This document shows positions 1 to 12,473 of a DNA stretch of 64,000 nucleotides, piece by piece. Source of the DNA: Sphaerotilus uruguayifluvii (GTDB lineage: Bacteria; Pseudomonadota; Gammaproteobacteria; Burkholderiales; Burkholderiaceae_C). Positions within the stretch are counted from its first letter, which is position 1. Each line of letters opens with the position of its first letter. The position numbers and the translations under genes were made by a program. The notes below the pieces were generated by a model, which saw only the letters and a program-made list of their open reading frames with translations, was not told where the DNA came from and made no database searches. The stretch covers positions 1 through 64,000 of the forward strand of contig NZ_JABSNM010000003.1 in assembly GCF_013294065.1 (NCBI RefSeq), written 5' to 3'.

Positions 1-55
1 CAAGGCCCAAGCCGCCACCAGGCTGCACGGTCCGGTCTGGCCGCCTCAACGGCGT

Positions 56-1606
56 TCAGACTCTACCGCGCTGGTCTGGTCTGAAACATACAAGCAGGCC
101 GGTCAGGTCGTCGTGGCAGGCCTGCCAGGTCAGCTCGCGCTCGCGCTGGTGCGCCGCCAGCGCCACCGCCAGCCGGTCGCGCAGCTCGGCCGCATGGCCG
201 AGCCGCTCCGGCGCCGGCGCGCGCTCCCAGCCGATCAGCAGCACGCCCAGCGTGCGCGCCTGCCAGCGCAGCGGCAGCACCTTCAGCCCCTCGCCGAGCG
301 CACGCGCCCAGGCCGCGCCGGCCCAGTCGCCATCCTGGTCGACCGCCAGCAGCGCCTGATGCTCGACCGGGGTCAGGACCCGCAGGCTGCGGCGCACCTT
401 GTGCAGATGGCGCCGGTCGTTCCACTGCAGCAGCAGCCGCGGCACGCGGCCCGGCTCGACGCTGGCCAGCGCCATCACCCGGCATTCCAGCGGCAGCAGC
501 GCCTGCACCAGCACCCGGCGGAAGAGCTCGTCGACCTCGCGGCGCGCGACGATGTCGCGGTCGATCGAGGCCAGCAGCTGCAGCGAGTCGAACTGCGCGT
601 CGATGCGCGCGGCCATGCGGTTGAAGGCCTGGCCGAGCTCGCCGAACTCGTCGCGGCCGCGCAGGTCGACACGCGCCCCGCCCTCGCGCCGCTCGAGCCG
701 GTCGACGCCGGCGCGCAGCTGCTGCAGCGGCCCGAGCGTGCGCCGCACCAGGCTGACGCTCAGCAGCGCCACCAGGATCAGCGTGCTGCCGACCGCGCCC
801 GACAGCAGCCGCACCATGGTCATGCCGGCCAGCTCGAAGGGCGGCGGCGGCGCCACCAGGTCGAAGCGCCAGTCGCCCGGCCCGGGAGCGGCGAAATCGC
901 CGTCGAGGAACAGGCTCCACGAGGTGTGCAGCTGCCTGCGGACCGCGGCACCGTCCGCGGCGTCCGCATCGCCCTGCCCCGACGGCGCGGCCGGGCAGTG
1001 CAGCCGCACGCCCTGCACGTCCTGCACGCACCACAGCGCCTCCGGCGCCGACTCCAGCATCGGCTGCCACAGGTAGCTCGGCGAGAGCTCGGCCAGCCAG
1101 CGTCCGCCCTGCGGCGAGGCCATGCTCATCAGCACCAGCGCGCGGCCGTTGCGCTCGCGAACCTGCAGCGTGCCGGCGCGCTGGGCCGTCATGCCGTCGA
1201 GCAGCTCGCGCGTGGCCGCGTCGCCGGCGTCGACGCGCCCCTGCGCGTCCAGATGGAGCGCACGCACGAAGCCGCGCCCCAGCCCGGGCAGCGCCGGCGC
1301 CTGGCCCGGCCGGGCCAGGTCGGGCTCCGGCCAGTCGCGCATCAGGTCGCGTGCCAGCAGCAGCCGCTCGTGCACCTGCAGCGCCGCGAGCTGCAGCACG
1401 CGGGCCTGCTCGCGCCGCCCGGCCACCGCCGCCAGCGTCTCGACCATCTGCGCGCTGCCCAGGCCCAGCAGCAGCAGCGGCAGGCCCGACGCCAGCAGGA
1501 ACAGCAGCAGGATGCGCCGCCCCAGGCCGCTGGCGAGCAGCGCGCCGGTCAGCGGCAGGCGCGGCATGCTGCGCGGCGCCCAGGAGGGCCAGGAGAGCCT
1601 CGGCAT
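56..1606 (-). pseudogene. HAMP-domain sensor, GGDEF domain truncated at its start
   Basis: This is a membrane sensor of the diguanylate-cyclase type. An N-terminal membrane segment (about residues 28-50) is followed by a periplasmic region of about 200 residues, a second membrane segment (about 270-290), a HAMP linker ending in the typical DEFGELGQAFNRM block, and a GAF-like region. The last recognisable motif is HDDLTGL, which normally opens a GGDEF domain. Only about ten unrelated residues follow before the stop, so the roughly 160-residue catalytic domain is missing. The protein cannot make cyclic di-GMP as it stands. An insertion, deletion or rearrangement just inside the window edge is the simplest explanation. 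An ATG at residue 14 is an alternative start. Confidence 0.75.
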
Positions 1607-1628
1607 CGCTCGTGTCCGCCCGGCCCGC

Positions 1629-2120
1629 TCAGTCGGCGAAGTCGGCCGCGATGCCGATGAAGCGGCCGTTGTTGGCGCGGATCACGTCGTCCTGCGAGAC
1701 CGTGGCCGTCAGCGGCCGCTGGCTGTCGCCGTCCGGGCCGAGGCTGTAGAGGTCGAAGTCGCTGTTGATCGGCGTGAGCGAGCGGTTCTTGCGCGCCTGG
1801 CTGGTCTTGCCGGTTTCGAGGTTGTAATAGACGTACGCACGTTTCCACGGATCGAGCCGGCCGGCCATGCCGACGTCCGCCAGGGAGGCGGGCGCGCCCT
1901 GGTTGTCGAGCCGGTACTGCGTGATGACCGCCGACATCGCCGAGATCTCCTGCGCGGCCTGGCGCTGCAGCGCGCGGTCTCGGTGGCTCTTCCACATCGG
2001 CAGCCCCATCGCCAGCAGCAGCCCGAGCAGGCCCAGCACCAACATCGCCTCGATCAGCGTGAAGCCGGCCACCCGGCGCGCGGACCGGGACGCGACCCGG
2101 GACAGGGAGGAATTCAGCAT
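1629..2120 (-). CDS. Type IV pilin-like / GspG-type pseudopilin
   Basis: The protein begins with a short basic leader and the prepilin peptidase motif AGFTLIEAMLVLGLLGLLL, that is G, F at +1 and E at +5, then a hydrophobic helix. About 110 residues of soluble domain follow. This is typical of class III-signal pseudopilins of type II secretion or type IV pilus systems. I chose the ATG at 2118-2120 because it places the leader at the usual short length; the open frame extends 33 codons further upstream. No other secretion genes are adjacent, so the system it belongs to is unknown. The downstream sensor gene lies 22 bp away on the same strand. Confidence 0.75.
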   Translation of the reverse strand: MLNSSLSRVASRSARRVAGFTLIEAMLVLGLLGLLLAMGLPMWKSHRDRALQRQAAQEISAMSAVITQYRLDNQGAPASLADVGMAGRLDPWKRAYVYYNLETGKTSQARKNRSLTPINSDFDLYSLGPDGDSQRPLTATVSQDDVIRANNGRFIGIAADFAD

Positions 2121-2335
2121 GGTCGGCAGGCCTGCGCAGGCAGGCAGTTCGAAAGAACCGGCAGATCCGGCATGAACAGTTGGTTGCGATATCGGAGCCC
2201 CCCTGGCGGTCTTGAGCAATTGCCAACTTCGTCACGCTGCGCCAGACTGCCCGGGCATCGGCGGCCCTTGTCGGGCCGCTGCACGCATGTCCGCGGCCGG
2301 ATCCGGCCCTGCCGCCGGAGCTTCCGGAGCTGTCC

Positions 2336-4581
2336 TTGAACCTGTCCGTCCCTTCTGTCACGCCCGATCCGCCGCCCCGGATCCTCGCCGTCGATGACGA
2401 TCCGGTCTTCCGCCGCTCGATCGCGTTCGCGCTCGACGGCTACCGCTTCCAGGGTCGCGAGGTCGAGCTGCTGCAGGCCGGCAGCGCGGCCGAGGCGCTG
2501 GCGCTGATCGAGCGCCATCCCGACATCGCGGTCATCCTGCTCGACGTGGTGATGGAGGACGACGAGGCCGGCCTGCGCCTGGTGCGCCACCTGCGCGGCA
2601 CGCTGGGCCGGCGCGAGATCCGCATCGTGCTGCTGACCGGCCAGCCGGGCATGGCGCCGATGCACGACGTCATGCGCGACCTCGACGTCGACGAGTACTG
2701 GCACAAGACCGAGCTCGGCAGCGAGCGGCTCGAGGCGCTGCTCAGCGCCAACCTGCGCAGCCACCAGTCGATCCTGCGCGAGCAGCAGGGCCGGCGCCGC
2801 TTCGAGCGGCTGCTCGCGGCGGTCGACCGGGCCAGCCACGGCCAGGACCTGACCGGGCTGGCGCGCCAGCTGCTCGACGATGTCGCCGCGCTGCTCGAGA
2901 CCGAGCCGGCCGGGATGGTGGCGATGTGGCCGCCGCACACCACCGGTCCGCTGGTCATCGGCGCGGCCGGTGCGCAGGCCGAGCTGCAGGGCCTGCCGCT
3001 GGTGGTCGACCCGGCGCCGGACGACGACGCGCTGGCGGCGCTGGCCGCGCGCATCGAGCGCGCGCTCGGCGGCGCGCAGACCGAGCCGCCGGACGAGACC
3101 GAGCGCCCCGAGCTGCTGCTGGGGCTGCATCCGGGCCCGATGCCGCGGCAGGCGCTGCGCAGCGGCGCCGACGCCGCGCACCAGACGCTGTTCGCGCTGT
3201 GGGTGCCGCGCCCGCGCGTGCCCGATGCGGCCGAGCGCGAGATGGTGCGGCTGCTGGCAGCGAATGTCGGCGCGCAGATGCACCGCCTGGACCTGATCGC
3301 GCAGCTCGACCGCATCGCCTACCAGGATCCGCTGACCGGCCTGCCCAACCGCAACGGCCTGCTGCGGCGCATGCACGCCGCCGGCGACCGGCTCTCGACG
3401 ATGGTGCTGCAGTTCGAGGACGTCGACCAGTTCTCGAACCTGAACCTGATGCTCGGCTTCGAGACCGCCAACCGGCTGCTGCAGGCGCTGGCCGAGCGGC
3501 TGCGCGAGGAGGCCGGCCCGGACGTGATGGTGGCGCGGGTCGACAACGACACCTTCGCGCTGCTGGGCCCGCACGACCAGCTGGTGCACCAGCTCTACCG
3601 CGACCGCACCGAGGGCATCACCGTCAGCGACGGCCATTTCTCCGCGGTGCTGCACCTGACCGGCGCGCAGGTCGACCTGTCGCTGGTCCAGGGCCCGCCC
3701 GAGGAGACGCTGGCGACCGCGCGCTACCTGCTCAACGATGCCAAGCGCCACGGCTGGGGCCAGCAGGTCGCCTACCAGCCCGGCATGGAGGCGCAGGCGC
3801 GCGACAACTACCGCCTCGGCCAGGCGCTGCACGAGGCGCTGCGCGCCGGCGAGATCCGCATCGCGCTGCAGCCCCAGGTCTGGCTGCACGACGGCAGCCT
3901 GAAGGGCTTCGAGGCGCTGGCGCGCTGGACCGACCGGCGCGGCCGCGAGGTACCGCCGCTGACCTTCATCGCGCTGGCCGAGGCCTCCGGCCACATCTCG
4001 GCGCTGTTCCACCAGGTGCTGCAGCAGTCCTGCCATGCCTGGCGGGTGCTCGACACGCTGGGCCTGGGCCACCTGCGCATCGCGGTCAACCTGTCGGCGC
4101 AGCAGCTCGCCGACCCGGCGCTGGCGCAGGACATCGCCGCGCGCTGCAGCGCCGCCGGCGTGCCGGCCGACGCCATCGAGCTGGAGGTCACCGAGAGCGC
4201 GATGATGGTCGACCCCGACGGCGCGACGGTGCAGCTCGACCGGCTGCGCCAGCTCGGCTTCGAGATCGCGCTCGACGACTTCGGCACCGGCTTCTCGTCG
4301 CTGGCGCGGCTGCGCGGCTTCGACCTCGACTGGATCAAGATCGACCGCGCCTTTCTCGACGAGATCGGCCAGCGCCCGGACGAGGAGACGCTGCCGAACA
4401 TGATCGTGTCGCTGTCGCGCCAGCTCGGGCTGAAGTCGCTGGCCGAGGGCGTCGAGACCGACGCGCAGCGCCGCTGGCTGACGCGCAGCGGCTGCCAGGC
4501 CGCGCAGGGCATGCTGATCGGTCGGCCGATGCCGGTGTCGGAGCTGCCGGGCTGGCTGCGCAGCCAGGGCCACCTGCCGCA

Positions 4582-4585
<4 letters not shown>
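2336..4585 (+). CDS. Response regulator with REC, DUF3369-like, degenerate GGDEF and EAL domains
   Basis: A 749-residue cyclic-di-GMP signalling protein. A receiver domain lies at about 15-140, with acidic pocket LAVDDDP, phospho-acceptor Asp in LLDVVMED, and the late Thr in LLTGQ. A GAF-like DUF3369 middle follows. The GGDEF domain starts at DPLTGLPNRNG but its active-site loop reads VDNDTF instead of GGDEF, so cyclase activity is unlikely. The C-terminal EAL domain keeps FEALARW, NLSAQQL, EVTES, DDFGTG and KIDRAF, so it should be an active phosphodiesterase. Translation starts at a TTG preceded by CCGGAG. The stop overlaps the GTG start of the following kinase, which suggests a cognate two-component pair. 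Confidence 0.88.
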
Positions 4586-6438
<1,853 letters not shown>

Positions 6439-7847
6439 CGGCCGCGCCCGGCTGCACATGCACCACCCGCTGCGGGAACGGGATGCCGATGCCCTCGCGC
6501 CGCAGCTGCGCCAGCACCGCGAGGTTGACCTCGGAGCGCACGTTGCCCTGGCCGTTCTCCGGGTCGCCGATCCAGAAGAAGATCGACATCTCCAGGCCGT
6601 CGGCGCCGAAGGCCGTCAGCTGCACCGCCGGGCCCGGATCGGCCAGCACCCGCGGCACCGCCGCCACCGTCTCGATCAGGCGCGCCCGCAGCGCCTCGAC
6701 ATCGGTGTCGTAGTCGACGCCGACGACGGTGCTCAGCAGCACGCGCCGGTCGGCCAGCGACAGGTTCTGCACCGTCGTCGTCAGCAGCGTCTCGTTGGGC
6801 ACGATCGCCTCGCGGCCGGAGGGCGAGCGGATCAGCGTGTAGCGGGTGGTGATGTCGGTGATCTGGCCCTCGAAATCGGCCACCCGGACGATGTCGCCGA
6901 TGCGCAGCGAGCGCTCGGCCAGGATGACGAAGCCGCTGACATAGTTGGCCGCCAGCTTCTGCAGGCCCAGGCCGATGCCCACGCCGAGCGCGCCGCCCAG
7001 CACCGACAGCGCCGTCAGGTCGATGCCCACCGCCGACAGCGCCAGCAGCAGGCCGACGAAGAGCATCATCGCGCGCAGCGCGTTGGCCGCGACCTTGCGC
7101 AGCGACAGCTGCGCGCCGCTGGCGCCGGCCAGCAGCCGCGCCTCCAGCGCCGCCGAGATCCACAGCACCACCACCATCACGAAGCCGGCCGACAGCCCGC
7201 CCTCGATCAGGTTGCGCAGCGACATCGGATGGCTGCCGACCTTCCAGCGGATGTCGTCGAGCTCGTCGAGCAGCACCGGCAGCACCCCGGTGACCCACAG
7301 CACCATGCCCAGCCAGGCGAACCACGAGATGGTGCGCTCGACCACCCGCATCAGCCTCGAGGCCGGAAAGGCGGCGCTGAGCACGCGCACGCTCAGCCGG
7401 ATCACCGCCAGCGACAGCAGCACCGGGATCGCGATGCGCCACAGCGCCACCGGCTGGCCCAGGTCGATCAGCACGCGCCGCGCCACATGCGCCAGCGCCA
7501 GCATCAGCAGCGGAAACAGCACGCCGTCGACCAGGTGCGCCCCGAACCAGATCGAGCCGCGGCCGGTGTCCGGCTCGGCCGCTGCCCGCCGCGCCCCGTG
7601 CAGCAGCCACACCAGCAGCCAGCTCGCGAGCATGACCACGGCCAGGACCGCGAACTCGACCAGCACGGTCGGCCGGGTCAGCTCGGCCATCAGCGCGGCC
7701 AGATCCTGGGGCGGCGCGGGAAGGGTCGGGGTCAGGAGCGTCGAGGTCAGCAGCGACATGCAGGCGAGGAATCGTTCGGAAGGCGCCGATTGTGCCGTCC
7801 CCGCCCGCCGGCTCCACGCAACAGGGTGTCAGCGTCGTCAGACGACA

Positions 7848-8528
7848 ATGCCGGCCATGACCGAAGACTCCGATCCGGATCCGATCGCGCTGATCCACCT
7901 CGACGAGGCGCTGCTGGTGGTGCGCAAGCCCGCCGGCCTGCTGTCGGTGCCCGGGCGCGGGCCCGGGAACGCCGACTGCGTCGCCGCGCGGGTGCAGCGC
8001 CGCGTGCCCGACGCGCTGATCGTGCACCGGCTCGACATGGCCACCTCCGGCCTGCTGCTGATGGCGCGCGGCGCCGAGATGCACCGCCGGCTCAGCCGGC
8101 TCTTCGCCGACCGGCAGGTCGACAAGCGCTACGAGGCGGTGGTGGCCGGCTGCCCGGACGCGCAGGCCGGCGAGATCGACGCGCCGCTGATCTGCGACTG
8201 GCCGAACCGGCCGCGCCAGATGATCGACGCGGAGCGCGGCCGCCCGTCGCTGACGCGCTGGCGGCGGCTTGACGGCGGCGACAACGGTGGCAGCGGCGAC
8301 GGGGCCGCCGGCACCAGCCGGCTCTCGCTCGAGCCGGTCACCGGGCGCTCGCACCAGCTGCGGGTGCACCTGCTGTCGATCGGCCACCCGATCCTCGGCG
8401 ACGAGCTCTATGCGCCGCCGCCCTGGCGCGAGGCCGCGCCGCGGCTGCTGCTGCACGCCTGCCGGCTGGCCTTCGTGCATCCGGCCCGCGGGGAGCCGGT
8501 GCACTTCGAGGATCCCGCGCCGTTCTGA
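7848..8528 (+). CDS. RluA-family 23S rRNA/tRNA pseudouridine synthase
   Basis: A 226-residue enzyme converting uridine to pseudouridine in structured RNA. The catalytic motif HRLDMATSGLLLMAR carries the conserved Asp; further family blocks are VRKPAGLLSVPGRG, VDKRYEAVV and GRSHQLRVHLLSIGHPILGDELY. There is no S4 domain, and its size fits RluA (23S U746 / tRNA U32) rather than RluC or RluD. An alternative ATG lies three codons downstream at 7857. It is divergent from the MscS gene. An Asn/Gly-rich insertion (GGDNGGSGDG) sits before the last conserved block. Confidence 0.88.
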   Translation: MPAMTEDSDPDPIALIHLDEALLVVRKPAGLLSVPGRGPGNADCVAARVQRRVPDALIVHRLDMATSGLLLMARGAEMHRRLSRLFADRQVDKRYEAVVAGCPDAQAGEIDAPLICDWPNRPRQMIDAERGRPSLTRWRRLDGGDNGGSGDGAAGTSRLSLEPVTGRSHQLRVHLLSIGHPILGDELYAPPPWREAAPRLLLHACRLAFVHPARGEPVHFEDPAPF

Positions 8529-8564
8529 GCGTTCCGGGCCCGCGGCGCGGGCCTCGGCACGACC

Positions 8565-8732
8565 TCAGTGCGCGCCGGCGGCCTTGGCGGCGCGCTCGGC
8601 CGCCTCGGTGTCCTGGCGGATGTGCTTCACGAAGTAGTTGACGTAGAAAGCGCCCATGCCGAGCGTGATGGCGATGACCACCGCGCTGAGCAGGCCGTAG
8701 TCGGTGGAGAAGAAGTCGATCAGGGCATGCAT
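8565..8732 (-). CDS. Small DUF3149-type membrane protein
   Basis: A 55-residue protein with the pattern MHALIDFFSTDYGLLS, one transmembrane helix, and a charged cytoplasmic tail ending AAKAAGAH. This matches the small DUF3149 proteins common in betaproteobacteria; their function is unknown. The start is supported by an AGAGGGG ribosome-binding site about eight bases upstream. It is a single-gene unit between rluA-like and polysaccharide genes, on the opposite strand to the former. Confidence 0.8.
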   Translation of the reverse strand: MHALIDFFSTDYGLLSAVVIAITLGMGAFYVNYFVKHIRQDTEAAERAAKAAGAH

Positions 8733-8863
8733 GGTGTCGTCCCCTCTTGGCGTGGACGGCCCGCAGGAAGCGGACCTCGGTTGAACATGACGCCATCTGA
8801 CCGCGTCGCGCGCCGGCCGTCCTTGCGTCAGGTCAACCCGCCGGGGTATGCCCGGGAGGGACG

Positions 8864-8902
8864 AAAAAAAAGACCTCCCGGCTTGATGTGGGCCAGGAGG
8901 TC
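8864..8902 (-). terminator. Rho-independent terminator
   Basis: Read on the minus strand, an 11-bp stem (GACCTCCTGGC against GCCGGGAGGTC, with one G-T pair) and a nine-base loop are followed directly by eight T residues. It lies about 125 bp downstream of the acetyltransferase stop and probably ends the two-gene glycosyltransferase transcript. The remainder of 8903-9028 shows no gene. Confidence 0.88.
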
Positions 8903-9028
8903 AATGCTCTGATGCGCCGACCACGAGGGTGAAAACCTGCGCTCGACAGGTCCGAGACTAGCGCCATCGACGCTGCGCGGCACTAGGGAATGCGTTGATC
9001 CAGAAGCTGGAACTTCGTCAGCCGTGCG

Positions 9029-9538
9029 TTAGGCACGCGGTGCGCGCATGCGCGCCGGGATGCCCAGCGCGGTGTGGCCGGCCGGCACGTCGTGCAGCAC
9101 CACCGCGTTGGCGCCGACGCGCGCGCGGTCGCCGACCGTGACCGCGCCGATGATCTTGGCGCCGGAGCCGACGAAGATGTCGTCGCCGAGCCTCGGGAAG
9201 CCGCCGCGGTTCTCGCCGATCACCACGCTGCTCTCGAGCCAGACGTTGCGCCCGCCGCGCACGCTGGAGTTGATGACCACGCCCACCGGGTGGATCAGCA
9301 CGAAGCCCGGCCCGAACTGCGCCTTCACGCCGATGACGCAGCCGTTGAGCCACTTGTTGACGACATGAGGGATCAGCGCCAGCGGCGCCAGCCCGAGCCG
9401 CGCCAGCCAGGCCTGCAGCCGGTACAGCGCGTTGGCCAGCGTGCCGTCGGCCAGCACCACCTTGATCAGCGAGACGGGCGGTCCGCCCTCGCCGTAGAGC
9501 ACCTGCTTGGCGCGCAGGTCGGACAGCAGCAGCTTCAT
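9029..9538 (-). CDS. Serine O-acetyltransferase-like hexapeptide acyltransferase
   Basis: A 169-residue left-handed beta-helix acyltransferase of the CysE/SAT type. Features are the conserved His-Pro pair in FVLIHPVGVVI, hexapeptide turns through GGRNVWLESSVVIGENRGG and GDDIFVGSGAKIIGAVTVG, and the C-terminal block GANAVVLHDVPAGHTALGIPA. It lacks the long alpha-helical N-terminus of biosynthetic CysE. It lies 16 bp downstream of a glycosyltransferase, so it more likely acetylates a sugar or polysaccharide precursor than serine; this is inference from context. Confidence 0.8.
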   Translation of the reverse strand: MKLLLSDLRAKQVLYGEGGPPVSLIKVVLADGTLANALYRLQAWLARLGLAPLALIPHVVNKWLNGCVIGVKAQFGPGFVLIHPVGVVINSSVRGGRNVWLESSVVIGENRGGFPRLGDDIFVGSGAKIIGAVTVGDRARVGANAVVLHDVPAGHTALGIPARMRAPRA

Positions 9539-9554
9539 GCCCGCTCCCCCGCCC

Positions 9555-10760
9555 TCAGCGGCCCTTGACCTGCTCGCGGAAGTCGACGAGCTGCAGGATG
9601 TTGTTGCGCCACTGGCGCTCGCGGGCGATGTAGGCGCGCGCGGCCTGGCCGACGCGGCGCAGGTTGTCGCTGTCCTGGCTGCGGCGCAGCACCATCTGCA
9701 CCGCGCTCTCCAGGTCGCCGGCCTTGAACATCCAGCCGGTCTCGTCTTCCTTCAGCACCTCGCGGATCGGCACGAAGTCGGGCGCCACCGGCGGAATGCC
9801 GCAGGCCATGAACTCGAACAGCTTGACCGGCGAGGTGTAGTCGCCCGCGCTGGGCAGCACCGCCATGTCCATCGCCGCCAGCAGGCCCGGCACCTCGTCG
9901 TGCGAGACGCGCCCGGTCATCACCACCTGGTCCTGCAGGCCGTTCTTCTGCACGAACTCCTGCACCGTCGGGAAGGTGGCGCCGTCGCCCACCAGCAGCA
10001 ACTTGAGCTGCGGGTTGGCCTTGAGCCGATCAGCGATCTTGTAGACGAACTGGTCGATCGCGTGCCAGGGCACGAAGGCGCCCAGGTAGCCGCAGACCAC
10101 GCTGCCGTCGAGCTTCCACTTGGCCCGCGCGGCGGCGCGCTGCTCGGGCGTGGGGCTGAACTTGTCGATGTTGGCCGCGTTGTGCGAGACGATGGTCGGC
10201 GCGATCTTGCCGCCGTGCGCCTTCGACACATGGTCGCGGAAGGCGCCCGAGACGAAGACCAGGCCGTTGGCGTTGCGGAACACCCAGCGCTCGATCATCG
10301 TGGCCAGACGCTGGAAGAACAGCGGCCGCACCCGGTAGACGGTGGTCGAGTCGTTGATCTCCAGGATCACCGGGATCCTGCGGGCCCGCGCGATCATGAC
10401 CGCCACGAACATGTAGAGCGAGTAGCGCTCGTAGATCAGATCCACGTCCTTGTGCGCGTTCAGCGACTCGCGGATGCGCCAGCCGGCCACCGCGTTGTAG
10501 CCCAGCTCGGCCAGCTCGAACAGCGGCTCGGGCAGGCTGGTGACCCACTTCATCCACGGCCGCGCCTGCTTGGTCGGGCTCAGCGCCTTCGGGCTGGCGT
10601 ACGGGTCGGCGCCGGGCAGCGAGATGATGTCGACGGTCACGCCCTCGGCGCGCAGCGCGTCGGTGATGCCGCGGATGTGCACGCCCTCGACGGCCTTGCC
10701 CTGGGTGCGGTGGTGATAGAGGACGCGCCGCAGGGGCGGCTGGACAGCAGGCTTGTTCAT
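9555..10760 (-). CDS. Glycosyltransferase family 4 protein
   Basis: A 401-residue GT-B glycosyltransferase. The N-terminal half has the acceptor-side pattern VEGVHIRGITDALRAEG. The C-terminal half has the nucleotide-sugar site with GYLGAFVPWHAID, LLLVGDGAT and the E-x7-E-like block SPVKLFEFMACGIPPVAPD. No signal peptide or membrane segment, so it should act on the cytoplasmic face of the membrane in exopolysaccharide assembly. It is the first gene of a two-gene unit with the acetyltransferase. Donor and acceptor cannot be read from sequence. Confidence 0.87.
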   Translation of the reverse strand: MNKPAVQPPLRRVLYHHRTQGKAVEGVHIRGITDALRAEGVTVDIISLPGADPYASPKALSPTKQARPWMKWVTSLPEPLFELAELGYNAVAGWRIRESLNAHKDVDLIYERYSLYMFVAVMIARARRIPVILEINDSTTVYRVRPLFFQRLATMIERWVFRNANGLVFVSGAFRDHVSKAHGGKIAPTIVSHNAANIDKFSPTPEQRAAARAKWKLDGSVVCGYLGAFVPWHAIDQFVYKIADRLKANPQLKLLLVGDGATFPTVQEFVQKNGLQDQVVMTGRVSHDEVPGLLAAMDMAVLPSAGDYTSPVKLFEFMACGIPPVAPDFVPIREVLKEDETGWMFKAGDLESAVQMVLRRSQDSDNLRRVGQAARAYIARERQWRNNILQLVDFREQVKGR

Positions 10761-10987
10761 GCAGGAATCGTCAATCGTGGAAATCGTGGAAATACGGCGG
10801 CGGACGCGGCCGAGATCTTAAGCGCCGCGCCCGACGATTCCCGTGGCGGGACCGATGTTTCGTCGACACACAACGGTACGCAGTAATTCCAGATTAAGAC
10901 GCTTCCGTACCACGGCGGGGGGGGCCTGATGCTCCAGCGTCACCGGCGCGCATTAGGATCGGGCCTTTTGCACGAATCGACGATCGG

Positions 10988-12364
10988 ATGATGAGCTTCG
11001 CGGTCTTTCTGGTGTACGTGTTCCTGAGCTTCTTCCGCCCGATCGAGCTGTTCGTGCCGGAGGTGGCCGAGTACCGGCCGATGCTGGTGCTGTGGAGCCT
11101 CGGCTTCGTGCTGGCGGGCGCCCGCGCCATCGCGCGCAAGGAGGTCGCCGCGCGCGCGATCGACTTCAAGCTGCTGTTCGCCTTCATGGCGATGCTGGGG
11201 CTGTCGCTGGCGCTCAACGGCTGGGTCGGCGGCGCCTTCGCCGCGATGAACGACTTCACCACCTCGTCGATGCTGTTCGTGCTGGTGGCGCTGAACGTGA
11301 CCTCGCTGCGCCGGCTCAAGCTGACCTGCGCCGCGGTGGTGCTGTCGATGCTGTTCGCCGCCGGCTTCGGCATCCAGGCCTATCACACCGGCCAGTTCGT
11401 CGACCAGCTGGTGCTGCGCCAGACCGCGCCGCAGCACGAGGACGAGGACCCGAGCCGGGCACCGCCCTCGGCCGCCGCGGAGATCCCGGCGCAGGACCAG
11501 ACCGGCTGGTACCTGTGGCGGGTGCGCGGCCAGGGCTTCCTGAGCGACCCGAACGACTTCTCGCAGGTGCTGGTGATGAGCCTGCCGATGCTGTTCGTGC
11601 TGTGGCGCCAGAGGGCCTGGCTGCGCAATCTGCTGCTGGTGGTCGCGCCCGGCGCGATGATGATTTACGCGATCGTGCTGAGCCAGTCGCGCGGCGCGCT
11701 GCTGGGCACGGCCTCGCTGCTGTTCTTCATCGTGCGCGACTGGCTGGGCACCACCCGCACCGCGATCCTCGGCGGCCTGGCCGGCGTGGCCTTCCTGGGC
11801 GCCAGCGCGGTGGGCGGGCGCGGCTTCTCGTCGCAGGAGCAGTCCGCCGGCGAGCGCATCGAGGCCTGGGCGGTGGGCCTGGAGCTGCTGAAGTGGCGTC
11901 CGCTCTGGGGCGTGGGCTACGGCAACTTCCTCGACCACAACCCGCTGACGGCGCACAACTCCTTCGTGCTGTGCTTCGCCGAGCTCGGCCTGCTCGGCTA
12001 CTTCCTGTGGCTGGGCATGATCGTGCTGACCTACCGGAGCCTGAGCACCGCGATCGAGGTGCTGCCGGCGCGCAGCCCGCACCGACAGATGGTGGTGCTG
12101 CTGCGCAACTCGCTGCTGGGCTTCCTGGTCTGCGCCTGGTTCCTGTCGCGCACCTACCAGCCGGTGCTGTATTTCCTGCTGGCGCTGTGCGTGTCGGCCT
12201 GGTGGTGCGCCAGCAACGCACCCGGCATGACCGATCAGGAATCGCCCAGATATGAAAAATTGCACAAGGTGACCTGGGTGAAGAGCACGCTGCTGCTCAT
12301 GGTCCTGAGCATTCTCGCGGTCCGGGCATTCGTTTTTTCACACCAGATGGGCCGAGGCGGCTGA
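10988..12364 (+). CDS. O-antigen ligase / Wzy-type polymerase-like membrane protein
   Basis: A 458-residue polytopic membrane protein with roughly 10-12 hydrophobic helices and a large periplasmic loop containing RGQGFLSDPNDFSQ. The C-terminal block LKWRPLWGVGYGNFLDHNPLTAHNSFVLCFAELGLLGY is the Wzy_C/O-antigen ligase signature: GxGxGNF-type start, then AHNSFV. It probably polymerises or ligates an exported polysaccharide. A second ATG is three bases downstream. It opens a plus-strand group of polysaccharide genes and is divergent from the glycosyltransferase at 9555-10760. Confidence 0.85.
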   Translation: MMSFAVFLVYVFLSFFRPIELFVPEVAEYRPMLVLWSLGFVLAGARAIARKEVAARAIDFKLLFAFMAMLGLSLALNGWVGGAFAAMNDFTTSSMLFVLVALNVTSLRRLKLTCAAVVLSMLFAAGFGIQAYHTGQFVDQLVLRQTAPQHEDEDPSRAPPSAAAEIPAQDQTGWYLWRVRGQGFLSDPNDFSQVLVMSLPMLFVLWRQRAWLRNLLLVVAPGAMMIYAIVLSQSRGALLGTASLLFFIVRDWLGTTRTAILGGLAGVAFLGASAVGGRGFSSQEQSAGERIEAWAVGLELLKWRPLWGVGYGNFLDHNPLTAHNSFVLCFAELGLLGYFLWLGMIVLTYRSLSTAIEVLPARSPHRQMVVLLRNSLLGFLVCAWFLSRTYQPVLYFLLALCVSAWWCASNAPGMTDQESPRYEKLHKVTWVKSTLLLMVLSILAVRAFVFSHQMGRGG

Positions 12365-12473
12365 CGCTAAGGCGCGCTGGGGTCGGAGTGACAGGCGGCA
12401 ATGCTAGAGTTCGCCCCGATTGCGCGCAGCGAACATTCTTTTTCCGCCTTCTCATCTTCATTTCAAGGTTCCG

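Noticed and set aside
9029-9538. Cysteine biosynthesis CysE
   Set aside because: The helical N-terminal domain of CysE is absent and the gene is paired with a glycosyltransferase, so a sugar acetyltransferase role is more likely.
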